NCBI GenBank assembly: GCA_011947345.1
Contig: JAAVTG010000345.1
Span: 1-27,434 of the forward strand
Direction: 5' to 3'
From: Phytophthora quininea
Taxonomy: Eukaryota; Oomycota; Peronosporomycetes; Peronosporales; Peronosporaceae
Length of the DNA stretch: 27,434 nt
The notes beneath the pieces are model-generated. The model saw nothing but the letters and a program-made list of their open reading frames with translations. It was not told the DNA's origin and did no database searches. Both the position numbers and the translations under genes were made by a program. Positions 1 through 9,305 of this stretch are shown here, in pieces; position 1 is the first letter of the stretch, and the number at the start of each line of letters is the position of its first letter.

Positions 1-368
1 CCCATCCAGCATCGAAGCGTCCGAGAGCAAGCACAACTGCTTGGCTGGGTTGGGAAAACTTAGCATGGCCGAATTTCCAAGTAGCTCCTTCACTGCCTCG
101 AAGGCATCAAGTTCCTCGTCAGTGAACTCGATCCGAATCCCGGCGGCAGCTCTCTTTGTTTTTCTAGTGCCGGTGAGTGCCACGTCCAGCCGTTCTTGTA
201 ATGGACGAGCGACACGAGCATAGTCGACAAGTCCATTGCGCATCCAGTTACTCGCGCAGAGAAACTGCTGCAGTTCGGCGGCAGTTGTAGAATTGCCATC
301 TTACGTAGTGCACGAATTCGCTCAGGATCGTGGCCGATGCCTGCTTGTTTATAATTCTTCCACACCAC
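1..368 (-). pseudogene. RT thumb/connection and RNase H start, truncated by window edge
   Basis: Reverse-strand translation across 1-200 gives an acidic segment with EELDAFEAVKELLGNSAML, then FPNPAKQLCLLSDASM. The SDAS element is the first catalytic Asp region of Gypsy RNase H (normally TDAS). The preceding part (368 to about 200) is the thumb/connection in another frame. The domain runs off the left end. Confidence 0.75.
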
Positions 369-866
369 CGAACCTCTGATAGGAACAGTGAGTTCTTCTG
401 GGGTTGACTATGAATCCGAACTCATCGAGCTTTGTCAACACCGCGTCGATGGCATCGACCAGCCCCTCTTGTGTATCTGCAAAGATGAGCAGGTCATCGA
501 TCCACACGATAACGTTTCTGTTCACTAAATCCCCAGGACCATTTCTACCGTCGATTGGAAGTAGCGTCCGTACTGCCCGGGGATGCTCTAGTTGGTGTAA
601 AAACCCTTGTCGGTCATATAGGATAGGATTTGGCTGGCTTTGTCCAAAGGCAATTGCCAAAAGCCTTTCAAGAAGTCCAGCACAGCGTAGAAAGCCTTGC
701 CCTTAGAATGCTCTAATGCCACCTCTAAGCTTGGCATTACTCCAGCGATTGGCTCAGTCATTGCATTGACTGGGCGATAATCGGTTGGTTGCCGGAATTC
801 TCCTGTTGCCGGCTTGCGGACAGGCAGAGCAGGGCAGCACCAGCGGCTTTCACGGTTCTCATACAC
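349..866 (-). pseudogene. Reverse transcriptase domain of Gypsy element
   Basis: RT motifs appear in order. TDYRPVNAMTEP with a following MPSLE is the fingers region. FYAVLDFLKGFWQLPL is RT motif A, carrying the first catalytic Asp. VIVWIDDLLIFADT is the YxDD box, here WIDD, at 493-504. The segments 866-588 and 660-349 are in different frames, so motif A and the WIDD box are separated by a frame break near 590-610, and the span between them is shortened. This is the polymerase that would copy element RNA into cDNA. Confidence 0.9.
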
Positions 867-880
867 CCAACCGAGTTCAA

Positions 881-1567
881 CTAACTGTTTGTTGAATTCC
901 GCGAGGAATTTGATTTGTCGGGGCTGTACTGCCGCACTTTACAGCGATAAGGCGCAGCATTCACTTTCAGTCGGATCTTGAGCGGCGGTACACATGCAGG
1001 TGGATCGTCTCCAAGCTCGAGACGCCATCCTCCAAACTTCCGAACTACTGCGTACAGGCGAGTAGTCGTGTATTCATCAATCACTCCACGGTCGATTGCA
1101 TCGGTGACGAGTGCGGTCACAACGTTCTCGACGACGTCACCCACCGCTGGTTTGCACGCTGGCATTCCTGCAGGGTCGTCGAGGAAGTTGTCACCATCAA
1201 TGCTTTTGGCCGCCAGATATTCGAGTTGCCTATCGACGTCAATGCCGAGTTCGGAAAGCAGCACTTTGCCGACGATCAAGCATCGTTTCGCGTTCAGGCA
1301 CCGTACTGGACCGGCTGCCGTGTTAAGTGTCAAATGGACGTCGACCGCGTGGAACGAAGTCAACAAAGCACCGCCGACTGTTCTTGAAGTGACCGGTTCA
1401 CTCAGCTCAACGAATGTCACGATCGTATCCATCTTGTAGAGCTGATCAACGTGTTTGCGTGAAATAAAATTGGTGTCAGAGCCGCTGCCCGCACAGTACG
1501 GCAGCTCTAGGACCCCATTGACAAGCACCGTAGGTCGATTGTCGTTGCTCTGAGTCGATGTTGCCAC
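881..1567 (-). pseudogene. Retropepsin-like protease plus linker to RT (Gypsy pol), catalytic Asp lost
   Basis: The 228-residue open stretch begins with a protease-like segment containing ELPYCAGSGSDTNFIS. Active retropepsins need D-S/T-G; the expected Asp is Gly here (AGSGSD, about 1478-1495), so catalysis should be lost even though Ser-Gly-Ser-Asp remains. The rest is the linker preceding the reverse transcriptase, ending with the PPLKIRLK stretch seen before RT fingers in this group. It continues, with a frame change, into the RT at 866. Confidence 0.75.
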
Positions 1568-1900
1568 GTGTTTTGCGCGGAAACGCTTGTTCTTGTCGAT
1601 GGAAGACTTTCTCTTTTACGTTCCGCCAAAATGGCTTCCTTACCGGCCTCGTCCAAGTCCGGACATTGACCAAGCCAATGGTCGTTCCCGCAGTGGAAGC
1701 ATCCAGAGCGAGGTTTACTCGTCGTCGTCGCAGCAGACGATAGGCGCTGAGCATGCACGGCGCGTGGCTTTTTGTCGCCTCGACGAGTTTCTTTAGCTGA
1801 GCTTTCGATGGCGACTCTACGTGATCCAGGTTTGTCTTCTCGCTTCGGCTTTCTGCCTCCACCTCGCATGGCGTTGCCGCTCAGCTTCCGTTTGGACAAT
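1507..1900 (-). pseudogene. Gag C-terminus with CCHC-type zinc knuckle
   Basis: A basic Lys/Arg-rich stretch is followed by CFHCGNDHWLGQC, a nucleic-acid-binding zinc knuckle (about 1664-1702). The spacing is C-x2-C-x3-H-x4-C, one residue shorter between the second Cys and His than the usual retroviral C-x2-C-x4-H-x4-C. The knuckle would package element RNA. It overlaps the start of the protease segment at 1567 in another frame, as expected for a Gag-Pol boundary, although here ordinary decay may explain the frame difference. Confidence 0.75.
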
Positions 1901-2601
1901 AGCTGGAACACCTTTTCTTGTTCCAAAGCTTTTCTTTGACCAAGGTGTAAAGAGCGTTTTCGTCGGATTTGCCTGACGCATCTACAATGCGGAGGTGCGT
2001 GTCGACGGCTTCGCGCAGGGCGGTCGGCTCGAGATGTTTTTTCAGCAGTTTGCACTTTTCCTTTACGCCAGTCGCAGTGGCGAAAGTGCTACCGAGGCCG
2101 TACTGAAGAATAATCTCGTCGCACCGCATAAAGTAGTTGATTACGCATGCCTTTACATCCCGCTCGTGTAAGTTCATCTTCAATTCGGCGTCGAACACCG
2201 AGTCGATGTCAATAATGGCATCATTCATGATGCTACCGACGATCGTGTCGAGCTTTGCCATTATGCGCTCCTCCGTCACCTCCTCGATGGTGGTGCCCCA
2301 TTCCACTTGCACAGGGTGGTCTATAGCTGCCGATTGAACGAACTCTTAACGCTGCGCAGTGCCTTGACTTATCCTCGCCCGTCGTGGCACAGCGGGCGTC
2401 AACTGCATCTTCGTACTCCTATCGCTCTCCATCCACTTGACCAAAGCGGGCTGGGATACGTCGGTGATGTAGGGGCATGGTCGCTGCCGACGACACTGGA
2501 ATCGCGGTCGTGCTCTCCATGGTTGGTGCAGCAGCTTCGGTCGCCGTGTTCCCTTGGTCGTCTTCGGTTGATCGTCCGCTGCGTGTCCTCATCGCTTGCA
2601 C
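1881..2601 (-). pseudogene. Gag polyprotein of Gypsy element, N-terminal and central part
   Basis: Two open stretches in different frames (2601-2419 and 2312-1881) form the structural Gag protein that would build the virus-like particle. The first is a Ser/Thr/Pro-rich leader. The second is a helical capsid-like region with the hydrophobic pattern usual for Gypsy Gag and a Cys-containing segment around residues 55-70. The two parts need a frame change between 2312 and 2419. It lies immediately upstream of the zinc knuckle in the element's orientation. The assignment rests mostly on position and composition, because Gag proteins have weak sequence motifs. Confidence 0.65.
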
Positions 2602-3360
2602 GATTGACTACTAAAGTTAGCTTTGTGACGTGCTCACGAGTTGGGAGCTGGAACTCCCGTAAGCCAACGTGTATTTGGTAGTTGCTTGTCGCTCTTGAAG
2701 CAAGTTGCTGAGGTTGCTAAACTAACTCGTAGTCGCTCTCGCCGGCCAAGGCCGTCCAGGAAGAGCTGTTGCGTTGCAGTAGACTTGAGCACGCAAGTCG
2801 AACCCAACAGCCGACCTTGCGTAAGCGTCCTTCATCTGCGTGTTCTGGTGGCGACGACGCCGATCCTGCCAAAGGAGCTGGCTGCGGTTTTGGTGAGCTG
2901 CATCAGATGCCTGCATGCGCAAGGCCATCATCAGAACAATACACCTTTTCGCTTGGCTGCTGTCTGAAAGTGATGACGTCAATTTCCTTGCTGCAGAGGT
3001 GACGGATCCTCGTTTATTATCCATCGCCTTTTCAAGTTTCTTGACGAGTATGGTCGGTTCTGTTGACCAAGTACGGCCGCTTCGAGCCCTTCCCGAATGT
3101 ATTTAATGACGGCGTTTGTGATGGCCCGTTGTGGATACACCGCGCTTCTCAATTGCGAAGACTCTATCTACTAGACGCTGCTGCTGCTGCGGCGACTTCA
3201 AGATGGGGTGCTATCTGTTCGACTGCAAGGCCAATCAGGCATCCGCCGGAGCGTCGCCTCTTTATTGTAGCCGCTTTGGGTCTCTGTGCCCTCAGGAGGG
3301 TGCTAGCGCTGGTGAAGCACAGAATGCTGTCAAATACTGTACGAAGCATGTATTACATTG
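2602..3360 (-). other. Unassigned stretch upstream of the Gypsy Gag; possible decayed ORF
   Basis: No recognisable gene. On the minus strand, about 3060-2722 reads as a Lys/Arg/Gln-rich helical protein (ORF 3024-2722 with an in-frame extension beginning LVKKLEKAMDNKRG), but it is interrupted and matches no family I know. The element's 5' LTR and leader should fall in the first few hundred bases above 2601, but terminal repeats cannot be confirmed from one copy. Confidence 0.3.
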
Positions 3361-3690
3361 CTATTTCTTACGATACTGACAGAGTCGATTGTATAGTGTG
3401 CCGCACGACAGCTCTTCAGCTCGATTATATTTATTTGCGTACAGGTTTGTGAAGATCCTCGAGAAAACCGCAGCTAACACTTCATCGGCAGCCGAGATAG
3501 GAAGATCCGACATTCTGCTTACTTCAGCGGGCAACATGTTATTCTCAGCTACGAGCTGCTCCAGGTACTTCATCAAAATGCATTCGATGCGCCGGACTAA
3601 TGTCGTGTTGCTTGCGTAGGAGTCGGTACGGTCGAATTTTGGAGTCGCGGTCACCGAAGAACCAGAGATTCCAGATAGCTTTTGTAACGG
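3361..3690 (-). pseudogene. Remnant of an oomycete repeat-family protein with WNLWFFG motif
   Basis: Minus-strand translation near 3690-3600 reads AIWNLWFFGDRDSKIRPYR, then with a one-base frame change enters a 97-residue ORF (3654-3361) ending in GTLYNRLCQYRKK and a TAG stop. A W-x-LW-x-x-G head, a P-[FY]-R segment, a helical middle and a T-L-x-NRL tail fit a family of unknown function that I recall as abundant in Phytophthora genomes. The function is unknown. The start is missing because the 37-base tandem repeat array lies directly upstream, and the single frame change resembles the other one-base losses in this window. Confidence 0.45.
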
Positions 3691-3801
3691 GGTTACACGA
3701 AAGTCATAACCGTGCGTTGACTTTGGAGGTTACACGAAAGTCATAGCCGTGCGTTGACTTTGGGGGTTACACGAAAGTCACAACCATGCGTAGAGTTTCG
3801 A
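3691..3801. repeat. 37-base direct tandem repeat, 3 units
   Basis: Units start at 3691, 3728 and 3765 with GGTTACACGAAAGTCA. Units 1 and 2 differ by about two bases; unit 3 is diverged in its second half. Within units 1 and 2, AAAGTCA and TGACTTT form a 7-base inverted repeat separated by 11 bases, so each unit could fold as a hairpin. In unit 3 the right arm has decayed. Confidence 0.95.
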
Positions 3802-3998
3802 CTCTGTAGCCATCTGGCTCTTCACCACTCATTTTCATATTTCTTAGATTAACTACGCCACATAAGTTAGTCCATACATTTACACCAGGGTCAGATAAAA
3901 CAATTCAGTTCTATTTTTGCAGATAATTAGTGTCGTTCTTGTTTTAAGGGACACTGACTCTGTGAGTCCTAGTTACGGGACTGTACTCGGTTCTTGTA
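3802..3998. other. AT-rich spacer between tandem repeat and Helitron end
   Basis: No ORF or known motif. This is sequence flanking the Helitron 3' terminus; the base next to the terminus (3998) is A on the plus strand, as expected for insertion between A and T. Confidence 0.4.
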
Positions 3999-4006
3999 CT
4001 AGCGAG

Positions 4007-4023
4007 CGCCGCGCTACGCGGCG
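4007..4023 (-). repeat. Helitron terminal hairpin
   Basis: A perfect 7-base stem (CGCCGCG/CGCGGCG) with a 3-base loop lies 4 bases from the CTAG terminus. In rolling-circle Helitron models this hairpin acts as the 3' termination signal. Confidence 0.85.
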
Positions 4024-4126
4024 GTGGGTTATGGTTGGATGCAGCAGTGTGGACCGTCCGCCTCCGCTACGCTCCAGCGGGATGATTTAGCTTTTTACAC
4101 GAATCAGTAAGTAGTTTAATCTAAAA

Positions 4127-4885
4127 CTACGGGCTTATAAAATATTTTATAAAACATGAAAAGTGCCATTTGTCCAAAATAAAGCTTGGTTCTAGTTCGT
4201 AGTGGCAAGTTACTACACCTAGCCTAGCAATGGACCTCGACCTAATCAAAATCTGCGTGTACACGATGTTTCTCGTGTACACTCCTCCATCCGGGTCTAC
4301 GAACTCTGGATACTCAATCAACGCCTTGAACTTGCTTCGGGAGGCCACGCGAGACAACGCCACATACAATTGGCCATGGAAAAGCACGAGGGAACCAAGT
4401 ACAGCCCCAAGTTTAACACCGTCTGACTTTGGCCCGTGTTAATCGTCATGGCGAATGCTGGTTGCACGGGGATCTGCTTTCGTCGTAGCCGGAAGGAGAA
4501 ATCGGAGTTGTCGTCGTCGCTCACGAACATAATTATCGGGATGGGTACTTCTTGCCTGTTCGTTCTCCGGTCATAATTGTTGCTCGAATGACGTGGTCCT
4601 TCAAGTCGACGATTCGTAGACGCTTTCCGTTGCACAGTCCAAGATCCGGGTTCAGATTTCTCATCATCATGATGGGGATGCCCTTCTTGAGCAGTAGTCT
4701 GTGAGGTAGAATCCCGTTCATGTTCACCGAGTGGAGAAACTCCTGCTCGAACAACGTTCCGTCATCATCCTCCACCGAGTCCACCGACAAATACTCCCGC
4801 GCTGTCTCCGGAAGTCGAGCTGCGACTGCCTCGTTGATTCTCCGTACCGTCTCATTCGTAGTCGTTAAAACCGTCCGGCTGGCAA
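4127..4885 (-). pseudogene. Pif1-like helicase C-terminal region of Helitron RepHel
   Basis: Three minus-strand segments in different frames line up with the end of a Helitron Pif1 helicase. About 4885-4533 contains VLTTTNETVRRINEAV, then GIPIMMMRNLNP with NGKRLRIV, the OB-like 2B region. About 4560-4400 contains QPAFAMTINTGQSQ, corresponding to the Q-x-x-FA-MTI-x-K-x-Q-G-Q-T/S helicase motif V. 4387-4127 contains HGQLYVALSRVAS, which is motif VI. The Walker A and B part is missing at the 5' end. This is a superfamily 1B DNA helicase that would unwind DNA during rolling-circle transposition. At least two frame breaks plus truncation make it non-functional. Confidence 0.88.
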
Positions 4886-4893
4886 AATGGGTT

Positions 4894-5680
4894 CGTCTGG
4901 CACGACCATCGGGGGAGGTGTTTCTCTCGACGGCGGCATGAGTGGCGCTGGTGTGGCGCCGTGTATTATCTTTTCTTCTGGCGCCGGTTTGCTCGGAAGT
5001 GGTTCCGTGCGTTGCAACCGGCGAGTTTGACGGGGATGACCTGAGCGGCTCCGTGTCGGTCAGCAGCGGCGGTCCGGACGCGGCTTCAAGCGACGTGAGT
5101 GTGTCGTCGGGACCTTCGCTCGAGCCGCGGTAATGTGTCCGTGGCGTCTGGCTCTGCGGGCGGAACGGCCGGCAACGTGTCGGTGTCGGAGCTCTAGCAG
5201 CTCGTCGACGGGAGGTGTCGTGTCCGTGGTGAGCGGCGGCGGCGGCGTCTCGAGCGGCGCTGTGTCTATTGGTAGCGCTGCGTCGAGTGGTGCGTCGGTT
5301 TCTGGCGCGGTGTCGTTGGTGTCTGAGAAGCCGTGGCTGGCGCGTCCGGCGCTGTGAGTGTGGCGAGCGGGTCTAGCGCCAGCTCGAATGGCGGCGCGCT
5401 GAATGTGGTCGGCGGGTTCAGTGGTGGTGCTGGGGATGAGGCACCATCACAAGTGGCCGGTGGCAACACGCTGACGGGGGATGCTGGCTCCGTTAAGGTG
5501 GCGGCGGCTTTCGTCAAGCGGCTTGGGAGGCTCTGTCAGTGTGTCCGGTGGGTCGTCGACGGACGGCTCTGGAGGTGACGTGACAATCGCCAGTGGTGCT
5601 TCCGGAAGTGGTGTGGCCGGGAGCAGTGTGGGCCGGGAGCAGTGTGGCTGTCCGTAGCGGCTCCGGCGGCGGCCTCCCGG
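4894..5680 (+). pseudogene. Broken Gly/Ser-rich repeat protein gene
   Basis: Plus-strand translation, moving between frames, gives dozens of short repeats of the type G-[AGN]-V-[ST]-[VL]-x-S-G-[GS]-x (for example SGAVSVASGSSASSNGG near 5350). The apparent start is ATG at 4894, giving GSSGTTIGGGVSLDGG. Alternating Val and Gly/Ser with a period of roughly 12-16 residues suggests a beta-solenoid or extended surface/wall protein, but no named family can be given. Frame changes and stops occur around 5010, 5130, 5195, 5335 and 5515, so no long product can be made as written. It begins where the Helitron remnant ends and runs into the ferredoxin coding region without a gap. No signal peptide is visible. 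Confidence 0.6.
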
Positions 5681-6224
5681 AGCTCGCGATTCTTCCACGC
5701 GTCCAGCACGCTGCTGCACGGAGATCCGGCCAAGTTCGCCAGCAATCCAACGTACGATTATCACACCTTTTCATTGATATTTAAACTCATGTCTTATTTC
5801 CTACCAGTGTGAATATCAAGTTCAAGCAACGAGATGGCTCGATCCGAGAAGTAGCTGCCAAGAGCGGCATGTCCATTCTAGAAGTGGCCCATGCCAACGA
5901 CATTGACCTGGAGGCGCCTGCGAGTCGTCGATGGCTTGCTCCACGTGCCACGTGATTCTAGAAGACAACGTCTTCGACGAGCTGGAAGAGGCCTGTGAAG
6001 ACGAGGAAGATATGCTCGACATGGCCTTCGGACTGACAGACACGTATTATCTGTCTTCTCCATTACTTTTATTGTTATTGTTGATAGCTATTGACATGTT
6101 TTGTTGCAGGTCGAGATTAGGCTGCCAGGTGATTGTGGACGAGAGTTTTGAAGGCACGACGGTCACGTTGCCGTCCGCTACTCGCAACTTCTACGTCGAC
6201 GGACATGTACCCAAGCCGCATTAA
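5666..6224 (+). CDS. Mitochondrial-type [2Fe-2S] ferredoxin (adrenodoxin-like), start not found
   Basis: This is an electron carrier of the adrenodoxin/Yah1 group, which feeds electrons to mitochondrial Fe-S cluster assembly and heme A or steroid-type monooxygenases. Exons are about 5666-5751, 5808-6043 and 6110-6224, with GT-AG introns of 56 and 66 bases that join in frame. The N-terminus ([15 protein letters not shown]) looks like a mitochondrial presequence. [11 protein letters not shown] begins the fold. The cluster ligands are C-x5-C-x2-C (ending SMACSTC) and the later Cys in RLGCQVIV. The acidic docking helix [15 protein letters not shown] and the NFYVDGHVP tail are present. One base is missing at about 5914-5916, just before the first ligand Cys, putting the Cys motif out of frame. 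No ATG lies in frame upstream; the reading runs into the Gly/Ser-repeat gene. Confidence 0.87.
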
Positions 6225-6407
6225 ATTGTTAGGAAGGAGTTTTTGACAAAGTGCAGGAAGGCGACACAGCGATCCGTACAGCCGACAGCAGCTGTTTATT
6301 GACACAAGGAGCAGACTCCTTTGATCCGATCCCTGGTTGCCTCGACGCACACATAAATAAAACACGTTGGATCGATGCGTGTGCATCCCAATAGCCTCCT
6401 TCCCCCC
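6225..6407. other. Convergent intergenic spacer
   Basis: A 183-base tail-to-tail spacer between the ferredoxin and VPS9-domain genes. AT-rich segments (TTTTATTTATG type on the minus strand around 6350-6365) could carry polyadenylation signals; nothing else is seen. Confidence 0.4.
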
Positions 6408-8854
6408 TCAGTTGGCTGTCGAAGCTGCCACATCTTCTGGCTGCTCCATATCGACATTGATCGGACCCACCACCTTCACTTCGAGTGGTGGGGCAATGCT
6501 CTTTTCATCGTCTGCGTCGAGAGAGAACGCAGTGTGGCCTTTAGGAAGCGAACTGGCCATGGGCATGACGCCAACGCCACCGGGCGTCGAGACGGCGCTG
6601 GAGCTGGCACTCATCGACCCAGCAACGTTAGGGATCACCCCGAGCCCTGCAGTATTGCAGACGTACTCGACAGCAGCATGTACACAGTACACGTAGTAAG
6701 ACTCTTCGCCATTGGCGTTGTCAGCAGTGATGGCGAAGTTCTCCAAGAGGTGCAGTTGAGCATGGATCAGAGGCAATCGGCAGTGCACCAGCACGTAAGC
6801 CAGCAGTGGGAAGAACGTCTCCACTGAAAACTGAGTCGTGCCCAGCACAAGCGCAGCCTCATGATGAAGAATCACGACGCCATGCATCAGTTCGTCCAGG
6901 AGATCACACGGCACGACACTTACCATCCCGTTGAACGCTTCGATCGCGCGGACAAGGAACACTCGTCGTTGGACGGGGCTGTTGCTGATGGAGCTTCGGA
7001 TGCGGCGACTAGGCAGACTCGTCCGTATCTTGGCAACTAGATCGGGTGTTACTCCTAAATTCTCCATGGGCAATCCGCCCAGCTCGGCGCATTTCTTGCG
7101 CCATAGTTTATCCTTTCGTTGACAATCTCGAGTCGCTCTCTGGTTGAAGCAGAGCATCGCGATGCGTGGGAACACAGTCCGTTGGATAAATACATTGAGA
7201 CTCTTGCTCACGTTCGAGGGCACATCAAACTCGCGACGTACGCGACTCGTCAATCGGTCTAGGAAGTCCAGAATCTGCTCGGGCGGTGGATCTCTAGTCC
7301 ACGAAGCTTGTTGTGGAAGATGACTCTTACGGTGAGCGCCAGCACTAACTGATGAGGTTGTGCGAGAGCGAAAGTTGCTGTCTTCAACTTCTTCCAACTC
7401 TTCATAACTCACAGCCGCGACATCCTTTGATAGCTGCAGAACCCACTGACAGATACGCGAGTTCCTGGACGAGAAGATGAGGTTTTCAAAGTTAGCCTGA
7501 GCGATCTCCCACCAGTCTGGCCGACACATGAGCTCATTATAGTCCGAGTAAAACTCTTCGCCCGCCAAAACATCCAGAATCTTTTCCACTTGCAGCTCCT
7601 GTAACCCACTCGCATTGGTGGAAGTCGAGCTCGGGGCAGACGAAGCTTCTGACAGTGCAACTGATACCGAGGCGACTGAGCAGGAAGCAGACTCCTCCCG
7701 AGAGTTTCTCTGGACAAGGCGGTACCAACTGACGGCCTCTAGCAGTTTAGCTAACATCGTGCTCTTCAGATGTGGCTTTTCGAAGCAATCACTGCCGTTA
7801 TGAAGCTTTGCAGTGGCCATCGCCCGCCGACGTTGAATTGCGCTTGTGACTAGCAGTTTGTGCTGTCGGTAGAGCACACTGTATTTGATGTCGTTTGCCA
7901 GCATGTCGTCCGCAGCTTCGAACGAGTCGAGCTGCCTCTCAGTGAGCTCAAGTCGGGGTTGTGTGCTGTTACGATTTGCAAGATTCCGCGAACGTGTCGA
8001 CGGTGACGCTGAAGCTGGTTCAACGCTCGATTCGACACTGCGGCCCCCAGTCTCTCTGTCAAGAAAGCAAGTCCATCTGCTTGAGAAGCTTCGCTAGTGT
8101 GAGCACCACAAAGTAAACTCCACATCACATTCGCCGGCGCCGTAGGCTTCTTGGTCGTCGCCTTCCTATCCATTTTCCTCGCTTCATCGCGACGTTCCTG
8201 TTCCTCTGCAATTCGGTCATCCATGTCTCGTAAACTCTCGAGCAATTTAACGCGCAATCTCGCTGTCGTCGGCGGCGACTGCGGATGGTCCGAGCCATCC
8301 AAATCTGACAGCGTCGACGCCTCTGGACTGGTGTCCACACTGAGACTCTGCTCCCCACCTGCTTGTGGGTTCGCCATCACCGCCGCTAGGTCGTTGTTAA
8401 ACTGATGCTCTACAGGGACTGGCATGAGTCCTCCTCCGAGACTCATGGTCCGCCGCATCCTGTTCCACTGGGCGAAGCCTGCTCCTGCGCACATGTTGTT
8501 CATGCTGCAGCTGTGTGCAGCGTTTTCACTGCTGATCCCCATGGGGATATGTCGGTCGTAGAGAGGACTGTCAGTCGGCGCAGCAGCTTCCTCACTCGTG
8601 TCGGTCGTGCACGAGTAAGCGAACGATCCAAAGGTCGTCGAGTTCTTCTGGCTGCTGTGACAGGGTGGGGACCGTCGTCGTCGCCGTCTTCCTCCCCTGG
8701 CCGTAGCCGCAGCAGTTCTCCCCAATGTAGTGGTGGCTATGGCGTTCTTGGGTGAGTTCATGACCTCGGCGAAGGAGCTGGCGCGGGGTCGGCGCGCTTG
8801 ACCATAGAAGCTCTCGATGATGGGGTGCGTGTTCCAGTCCGGCGCGATCCACAC
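6408..8854 (-). CDS. VPS9-domain protein, probable Rab5-family guanine nucleotide exchange factor
   Basis: The product is about 815 residues if one base is restored near 7940-7955; as written, two frames overlap there (8854 to about 7950, then on to 6408). VPS9 domains catalyse GDP release from Rab5-type GTPases on early endosomes. The C-terminal half shows the helical bundle before VPS9 (VFPRIAMLCF, about residues 550-600). The VPS9 core includes FFPLLAYVLVHCRLPLIHAQ, which corresponds to the conserved D-x-x-[FL]-x-P-[IL]-L-x-Y-[VI] region, and the ESYYVYCVHAAVEYV helix that ends the domain. The N-terminal half is Ser/Arg-rich and disordered, with a coiled-coil-like segment (DMDDRIAEEQERRDEARKMD). 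The start is uncertain: a second Met-initiated reading from 8970 could join this frame after a one-base loss near 8790-8850. It is convergent with the ferredoxin gene. Confidence 0.8.
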
Positions 8855-8970
8855 GGAGGAGCGCCCACTTCTTCAGGCGCAGAGTGGAGCGGCAGTCTCC
8901 GTCGCATTGGGCTCTTGGCCGGCGAGCTGCTGTGGCGGCGGCGCATCGGCTCCAAGGCCGCGTCCTGCAT

Positions 8971-9305
8971 TGTTCACTGCAATCGAAATTCTAGCCAAGG
9001 CAGAGAGATGGAGGCGCTGACCAGTCGCGCGCCGGAAAGATCGTCGAGCGTGGCGGGTTCAGCAGGGGCTCTGGTCTTGCACAGCGCAGGAGAAGCTCTT
9101 GGGCGAGGCGGGGATAAGCAGGCATGCTCAAACGGGGCATTTTGAAAGTCGATGGGATTTGATGTAAAATGGGCAGAGTTGGGAAAGTTCAAAGGGGCAT
9201 TGCACAGGAAATGTATTGAATTGCCAGAAAACCGTAAAAGGGCACTAACTTACGCATGGAAATGTAAGTGAGGTTAGCCTACGCACGCTCTGTTGGATCA
9301 GAAAC
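8971..9305. other. Intergenic, no gene recognised
   Basis: About 335 bases upstream of the VPS9-domain gene. Short ORFs here are low in complexity and unsupported. It should hold the promoter of the VPS9 gene, but I see no convincing Inr/FPR match. Confidence 0.35.

Larger units (their letters stand above)
1..2601 (-). mobile_element. Degraded Ty3/Gypsy LTR retrotransposon, partial
   Basis: Read on the minus strand, the order is Gag (2601 to about 1881), a Gag C-terminal zinc knuckle (near 1700), aspartic protease (1567 on), reverse transcriptase (866 to 349) and the start of RNase H (to the window edge). Gag-PR-RT-RH is the order of Ty3/Gypsy pol. The integrase and 3' LTR would lie beyond position 1. 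Reading frames change several times and the protease lacks its catalytic Asp, so the copy looks inactive. I could not define a 5' LTR because its partner lies outside the window. Confidence 0.9.
3999..4890 (-). mobile_element. Helitron 3' portion (5'-truncated), with helicase C-terminus
   Basis: On the minus strand the element ends in CTAG followed by T (3999-4002, flanking base 3998). Four bases inside lies a perfect 7-base-stem hairpin, CGCCGCG-TAG-CGCGGCG (4007-4023). Helitrons end in CTRR next to T with a short GC-rich hairpin just upstream. A Pif1-type helicase C-terminal region lies 5' of it in the same orientation, which fits RepHel. A second inverted repeat, CCGCT/AGCGG (4064-4080), is subterminal. 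The Rep domain and 5' TC end are absent; the coding part stops near 4890 where the Gly/Ser-repeat gene begins. Confidence 0.8.

Noticed and set aside
2307..2681. 124-codon plus-strand ORF over the Gypsy Gag
   Set aside because: Antisense to the Gag reading of the retroelement.
7970..7995. GT...AG stretch that might be spliced to rejoin the VPS9 gene frames
   Set aside because: The candidate intron would be only about 26 bases, far below the 56-94 base introns here; a one-base loss explains the frame change more simply.
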